In this document: positions 7,795 through 10,890 of the stretch, in pieces | How positions within the stretch are numbered: the first letter of the stretch is position 1 | How the letters are laid out: every line of letters begins with the position of its first letter | Origin: Cochliopodium minus | Taxonomy: Eukaryota > Discosea > Himatismenida > Cochliopodiidae | Length of the DNA stretch: 10,890 nt | Direction of reading: 5' to 3' | NCBI GenBank assembly: GCA_024220525.1 | Contig: JAMYWO010000616.1 | Span: 2,640-13,529 of the forward strand | Notes under the pieces: model-generated | Database searches by the model: none | Seen by the model: the letters and a program-made list of their open reading frames with translations, nothing else | Told to the model about the DNA's origin: nothing | Program-made: the position numbers and the translations under genes

Positions 7795-8356
7795 ATGACT
7801 ACCATTGATTCTTCTGTTCAAACTGCTTATGATGATGTAAGAAATGATAAAACCGAAACTAACTGGTAAAAAAAAATAGAAAGAGAAATGATAATATATT
7901 GAAATAAAGAATAGAATATATATTTATTAAATTTTAGTATTTCATTTCTAAATCAAAAAAATATAAAATATTATAAAAAATATTTTTAAATAAAGGGCTA
8001 CTTTTGTTTATGATGGAAACACCATCACTCTTGGAACATCTGGAACTGGAGGAGTATCTGAATTGGTTGACCAATTTCATGATGATCAAAAATCTTATGC
8101 ATATCTCCGTATTGTCACTGGTGATGAAGAATCTAAAAGAGCTAAATTTGTATTTCTCTCATGGTGTGGACCTGATGTAAAAGCTTTGGCAAAAGCAAAA
8201 CAATCTGTTGAAAAAGCTTCTGTTAAAGAAGTAATTAGAAATTATGCAGTTGAAATTCACTATACTGAAAGAAATGAAATCAATGAAGAGCGTTTGACTA
8301 AACAAGTCATCTCTGCTGGAGGTGCTAACTATGGTACTGGAGGATCCCGTAACTAA
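7795..8356 (+). CDS. coaA: Coactosin, ADF-homology actin-filament-binding protein
   Basis: Exons 7795-7865 and 7996-8356 join in frame to 143 residues, close to the roughly 140-146 typical of coactosins; the 130-nt GTAAAA..AAAG intron splits the codon of Trp24. Starting instead at the ATG at 8063 would remove the first third of the domain. One ADF-H domain covers about residues 3-130: N-terminal helix VQTAYDDVRND, NWATFVY strand, YAYLRIVTGDEESKRAKFVF (58-77), LSWCGPDV, the long helix VEKASVKEVIRNYAVEIHYTE, and the GGANYG ending (132-137). Lys74 in SKRAKF lies where human coactosin-like protein has its key actin-contact lysine. Coactosin binds the sides of F-actin in the cytoplasm and counteracts capping; unlike cofilin it does not sever. 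The codons are the least AT-skewed of the window, with several C-ending ones, suggesting high expression. The symbol follows the Dictyostelium name (human COTL1). Confidence 0.95.
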
Positions 8357-8383
8357 AAGTTGTTTCTAATATAATTGAAGCAT

Positions 8384-8389
8384 AATAAA
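8384..8389 (+). terminator. Poly(A) signal AATAAA of the coactosin gene
   Basis: A canonical AATAAA lies 28 bp after the coactosin stop codon and before the tRNA promoter region. In this AT-rich sequence the hexamer also occurs by chance, so the distance is the main support. Confidence 0.55.
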
Positions 8390-8576
8390 ACATTTTGATT
8401 ATAGAATAGATAAAAAAAAGTTTTGATTTATCACATTTTATTTCTCAATTAACAAGTTTATATATTCAATGCTCACTTTCTTTTCTAAATTGAAAATCAA
8501 AAATTTAAAAATTATATTCTTTTTTATTTTTCAAAAATTAATAATGTATTAACCATTATAAAATTATATTGTTATA

Positions 8577-8660
8577 GAGTTGGTAGCGAAGCTGGTCAAA
8601 CGTGTCACGTTTAAAGGCCGTGATCCCTCGGGTTCGTGGGTTCAAATCCCACCCAACTCA
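8577..8660 (+). tRNA. tRNA-Leu (class II), anticodon ambiguous (UAA or AAG), 9-nt anticodon loop
   Basis: The 84-nt gene has a perfect 7-bp acceptor stem (GAGTTGG with CCAACTC), discriminator A (8660), a 5-bp T-stem GTGGG/CCCAC around TTCAAAT, a 3-bp D-stem (GCG/CGT with a G-U pair) and a 12-nt variable arm. Internal promoters are intact: A box TAGCGAAGCTGG (8584-8595) exactly fits TRGCNNARYNGG, and the B box is GGTTCAAATCC. The long variable arm together with A73 points to leucine rather than serine. The anticodon stem TCACG/CGTGA is perfect, but the loop TTTAAAGGC has nine bases instead of seven. Reading from the 5' side gives UAA; from the 3' side, like the usual TTAAGGC loop of tRNA-Leu(AAG), it gives AAG. 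A two-base insertion, a vestigial intron remnant or a recent pseudogene are possible. No CCA is encoded, as expected for a nuclear gene. Confidence 0.85.
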
Positions 8661-8661
8661 A

Positions 8662-8673
8662 TTTTTTTTTTTT
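8662..8673 (+). terminator. RNA polymerase III T-run terminator
   Basis: Twelve T residues begin two bases after the discriminator base of the tRNA, the standard Pol III stop. Confidence 0.85.
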
Positions 8674-8884
8674 AAATATTTTTTGGTTAAATTCTTTAAT
8701 TCTTGATAATCTATCCTTAATTTTGATCTGAACATGTTAAAATACATTTTAATTTCAAGATAAAACAACATGAAAAAATAAAAAAAAAATTTAAATATAA
8801 AATCAATTAAACAATTTAAAAAAAAGACTAAAGAAAAATGCTTTAAAAACTAAAGAGTTTGATAGAAGGAAAACTTAGTCCAGG

Positions 8885-9072
8885 AATAAAAGAAAAGTTT
8901 TTAATTTCAAAAGGAAAACAATTTGCTTAATTATGAACCATACAAGCTGTATAAAAATGAATTGAATTTTAGAAGATATATCTCCAATTTAGAGAAGAAT
9001 GATTTTTTTTTTATCTTTTAAAAATATAAATCTGGAGGTTCATACATATATTCAAAAATAAAAGAAAAGTTT
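8885..9072 (+). repeat. Segment bounded by 16-bp direct repeats AATAAAAGAAAAGTTT
   Basis: The identical 16-mer occurs at 8885-8900 and 9057-9072, bracketing 156 bp that contain repeat copy B. Just inside lies an 8-bp inverted pair, TATGAACC (8932-8939) and GGTTCATA (9037-9044). This is the layout of a short inserted element with a target-site duplication, though an A-rich 16-mer could also recur by chance. Confidence 0.4.
8905..9027 (+). repeat. Degenerate dispersed repeat, copy B
   Basis: The partner of 480-600, in the same orientation and about three quarters identical by eye, with the best match in TATCTCCAAT (8979-8988 region) and the flanking blocks. It has no coding potential. It sits between the tRNA gene and the LINE relic, while copy A sits between two protein genes, so it is not simply a promoter of one gene class. 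Confidence 0.6.
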
Positions 9073-10347
9073 CTATTTGTTCAATCAATAAACAAACTAT
9101 AGAAGTAAAACTGAAAAGGATATAAATACCACCATCTTTATAGAACATTGTGCTAACTAATGGGACAACCATTTTGCAAGTTAATTTTCTTTTTTTTTAA
9201 AATAAATTCCCTTTGATTCGCACAAATGTTAAAGTACCTAGGAACAAATGATAAAAGTTTCAGACAAACTGTTGATCACAATTTCAAAGTCAAAGTTGAA
9301 AAAAATTCTTATAATTTTATTTAGAAAAAGTAAAAATATTCATAAGGAGTCACAAGAAAGAATTTTGTTGGGTAAAATACAATTTTAAATGAGAATTATT
9401 TTTTGATTTGGTGAAAATCAATAATATTTTTTATGAGTTGGATCAAGATGATCTCCTGCAACTAAACTTCCAGCATGGAATAGAATAGGATCAAAAATTA
9501 GAGTTGATCTTAAAAGTAGAAAAAATCAAAAATATGATCCTTGAGAACAAAGAGAATTTTCGTAATTTTGAAAAAAAAGAAAGTTTTGATCAATGGAATC
9601 ATTTAAATTTTTCTTCAAACATTTCTTTTTCATAGCCATGAACAGCTTTGGGGAAAAGTTGTGTTTTACTTTGAACCTTGGGGAATGTTTGAGAAAGTAA
9701 TATTAACTAATTAATTTTTATAATGTAGAACAGGGAATTCTATTTAAACTCTTTTCATAATACAACCCCGCTCCAAAAAATTCTTTATTCTGATTGTTTT
9801 TTTCAGACTCAGACTCTTCCAGAAGGCAGAAAATTGTATCATGGCTGGGATTCCAATTAAATAATAATTTTCGAAAGAGATGATGAATCCATTTCTATTA
9901 ATGATCCAAAATTGATCTAGTTAAATAAAAGAAAGAGATAGAGTATTCATGAGGAAACTGTTACTTTTAACTATCCTAGAGATTTGTCCTCATTCATAAA
10001 TGAAAGACCAATTTTTAAATCAAAAAATGAATGAAACTTTTATCTAAGAAAAACAAGAACATTTCCCAAAATTCAATTAAGATTAAAAAGAACTTAACTT
10101 CTTAAACAAAATGGAGTCGCAGATTCAGGTTCCAAAGATTGCCTTTCAACAAACTCTTGTAATTCGAAAGAAACAATAAGAATAAAGATTAAGAAATTAC
10201 GTTAAAAGCACCATCTAGGGAATAAATTTTAATCAGAGAAAGGAGCTTCAAAATTTCTTTCTTTAATCCTCAATATTCAAAACCATCTTTTCTCTTTGAG
10301 GATGATGAAAAAAAACAATTTGGTCTTAATGCAGACAATATCCTAGG

Positions 10348-10729
10348 ATTTTAAATAGTTTTACTGTAAAACTCATATTAAGAGGGGATGTAAATGAGTT
10401 CAATTTTAATGAAAACAATGCCCAAATAAAATCAAAAACTGTTAGTAAAGTTAAAGACTTGAGACCAATCTCCTTACCCCGAAAAATTATCACTATTCAA
10501 TGACAGAAAGAATCAAAACATTTGTAACGAGAGATTATATCGTGGAAGGAGAGCCAACACTCCCACCCATGGAGAAAGATCCATGACAATGTTTTTCTAC
10601 AAGATTTTATATTTAAAGAATATAAAAGAACTGATTCCAATTTAAACACTGTATTTCTTGATTTAAAATTTTTGACCTATTCACTGTCTCAATGAACTCA
10701 TCATAAAAAAAAAAAAAAATAAAAATAAA

Positions 10730-10760
<31 letters not shown>

Positions 10761-10890
10761 TAAAAATAAAAATAAACTGAAAAAAAGGATGGAAAATTTT
10801 GGATTTTCTTTGAATCCTTCTTGTTTCAACTCAGTAACTTACGGAAAGATTTCAAATGTCTCCTTCTTTTCTTTATTTTTGTCAAAATCT
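10348..10890 (+). pseudogene. LINE-type reverse transcriptase, broken by frameshifts
   Basis: Three pieces follow the standard order of LINE RT blocks. Frame 1 (10348-10503) contains KVKDLRPISLPRK, the block-1 RPISL motif (10462-10476). Frame 3 (10500-10589) continues MTERIKTFVTRDYI, the helix before the Q.GF region, before a TGA. Frame 1 resumes about 10567-10695 with PWRKIHDNVFLQDF and then SNLNTVFLDLK, the motif A aspartate region; the following FD..SH.ELI is scrambled by another shift. The spacing RPISL to motif A, about 63 residues, fits the family. A hexanucleotide repeat then interrupts the frame, and FGFSLNP beyond it resembles the next RT helix. The catalytic YADD motif would lie outside the window. 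At least three frame changes and internal stops make it a pseudogene. Confidence 0.75.
10705..10788 (+). repeat. A-run plus (TAAAAA)n microsatellite inside the RT pseudogene
   Basis: An A15 run (10705-10719) is followed by twelve T residues spaced exactly 6 bp apart except for one 5-bp step (10732 to 10737). It sits in the middle of RT-like sequence, so it is an internal expansion or insertion rather than the element's own 3' tail. Confidence 0.9.

Larger units (their letters stand above)
8674..9400. other. Gene-free region downstream of the tRNA
   Basis: No open frame of note on either strand and no family motif. It contains repeat copy B (8905-9027), a 16-bp direct repeat around it, and otherwise AT-rich sequence with scattered stops. 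It may include the decayed 5' part of the LINE relic, whose left end cannot be fixed by reading alone. Confidence 0.5.
9400..10890 (+). mobile_element. Decayed non-LTR (LINE) retrotransposon, left end uncertain, continues past the window
   Basis: From about 9.4 kb to the edge the sequence is less homopolymeric than intergenic DNA here and gives protein-like stretches broken by many frameshifts and stops on the plus strand only. The diagnostic part is the reverse transcriptase at 10348-10890 (separate entry). Upstream, PAWNRIGSKIRVDL at about 9470-9511 loosely resembles the TW..G..SRIDY signature at the end of LINE endonuclease domains, at roughly the right distance before the RT; this match is weak. 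If so, the element would have begun close to the tRNA gene. The lack of any integrase, gag or LTR-like sequence argues for a LINE. The copy is inactive. Confidence 0.6.

Noticed and set aside
10705-10788. LINE 3' poly(A)-type tail ending the element
   Set aside because: RT-like sequence appears to continue beyond it (FGFS segment) and the catalytic YADD part has not been reached.

Overview
The window is nuclear DNA from an extremely AT-rich, gene-dense eukaryote, most likely a free-living amoeboid protist. The evidence is 19 short GT-AG introns, Asn/Ser/Thr homopolymer tracts in proteins, A-runs just before start codons, a coactosin gene, a RasGAP with a DEP-like tail, a BORC subunit and a decayed LINE downstream of a tRNA gene. 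Much of this recalls dictyostelid amoebozoans. However, intron density, GGA-rich glycine codons and 3' splice sites that mostly end in AAAG (10 of 19) are unlike D. discoideum, so I do not name the organism. Stops used are TAA and the standard code fits every gene.

Layout. 1-418 (-): 5' part of a secreted, unrecognised protein that runs off the left edge. 732-1272 (-): four-exon NOPCHAP1 homologue, a snoRNP assembly chaperone partner. 1367-1862 (+): five-exon, 95-residue single-membrane-span protein, possibly a MICOS Mic12-type subunit, whose first coding exon is only the ATG. 1987-6826 (-): ten-exon, 1263-residue RasGAP with a C-terminal DEP-like domain. 6958-7428 (+): three-exon BORCS6-like subunit. 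7795-8356 (+): two-exon coactosin. 8577-8660 (+): tRNA-Leu with a 9-nt anticodon loop and a Pol III T-run. From about 9.4 kb to the right edge: a heavily mutated non-LTR retrotransposon with recognisable reverse-transcriptase blocks. A roughly 120-bp degenerate repeat occurs twice, at 480-600 and 8905-9027.

The genes are ordinary, functionally unrelated single-copy eukaryotic genes. Two pairs are head-to-head with only about 95 and 131 bp between start codons (NOPCHAP1 with the small membrane protein, RasGAP with BORCS6), suggesting shared bidirectional promoters. One pair is tail-to-tail, 124 bp apart. Most of these genes were recovered only by joining exons by hand: every junction given keeps the frame, and the joined proteins match family motifs that are interrupted in the unspliced reading frames.

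Nothing looks like a defence island or bacterial cluster. The most unusual items are the RasGAP-DEP architecture with a large insertion inside the catalytic domain, the ATG-only first coding exon, the odd tRNA loop, the two-copy unknown repeat and the tRNA-adjacent LINE relic.
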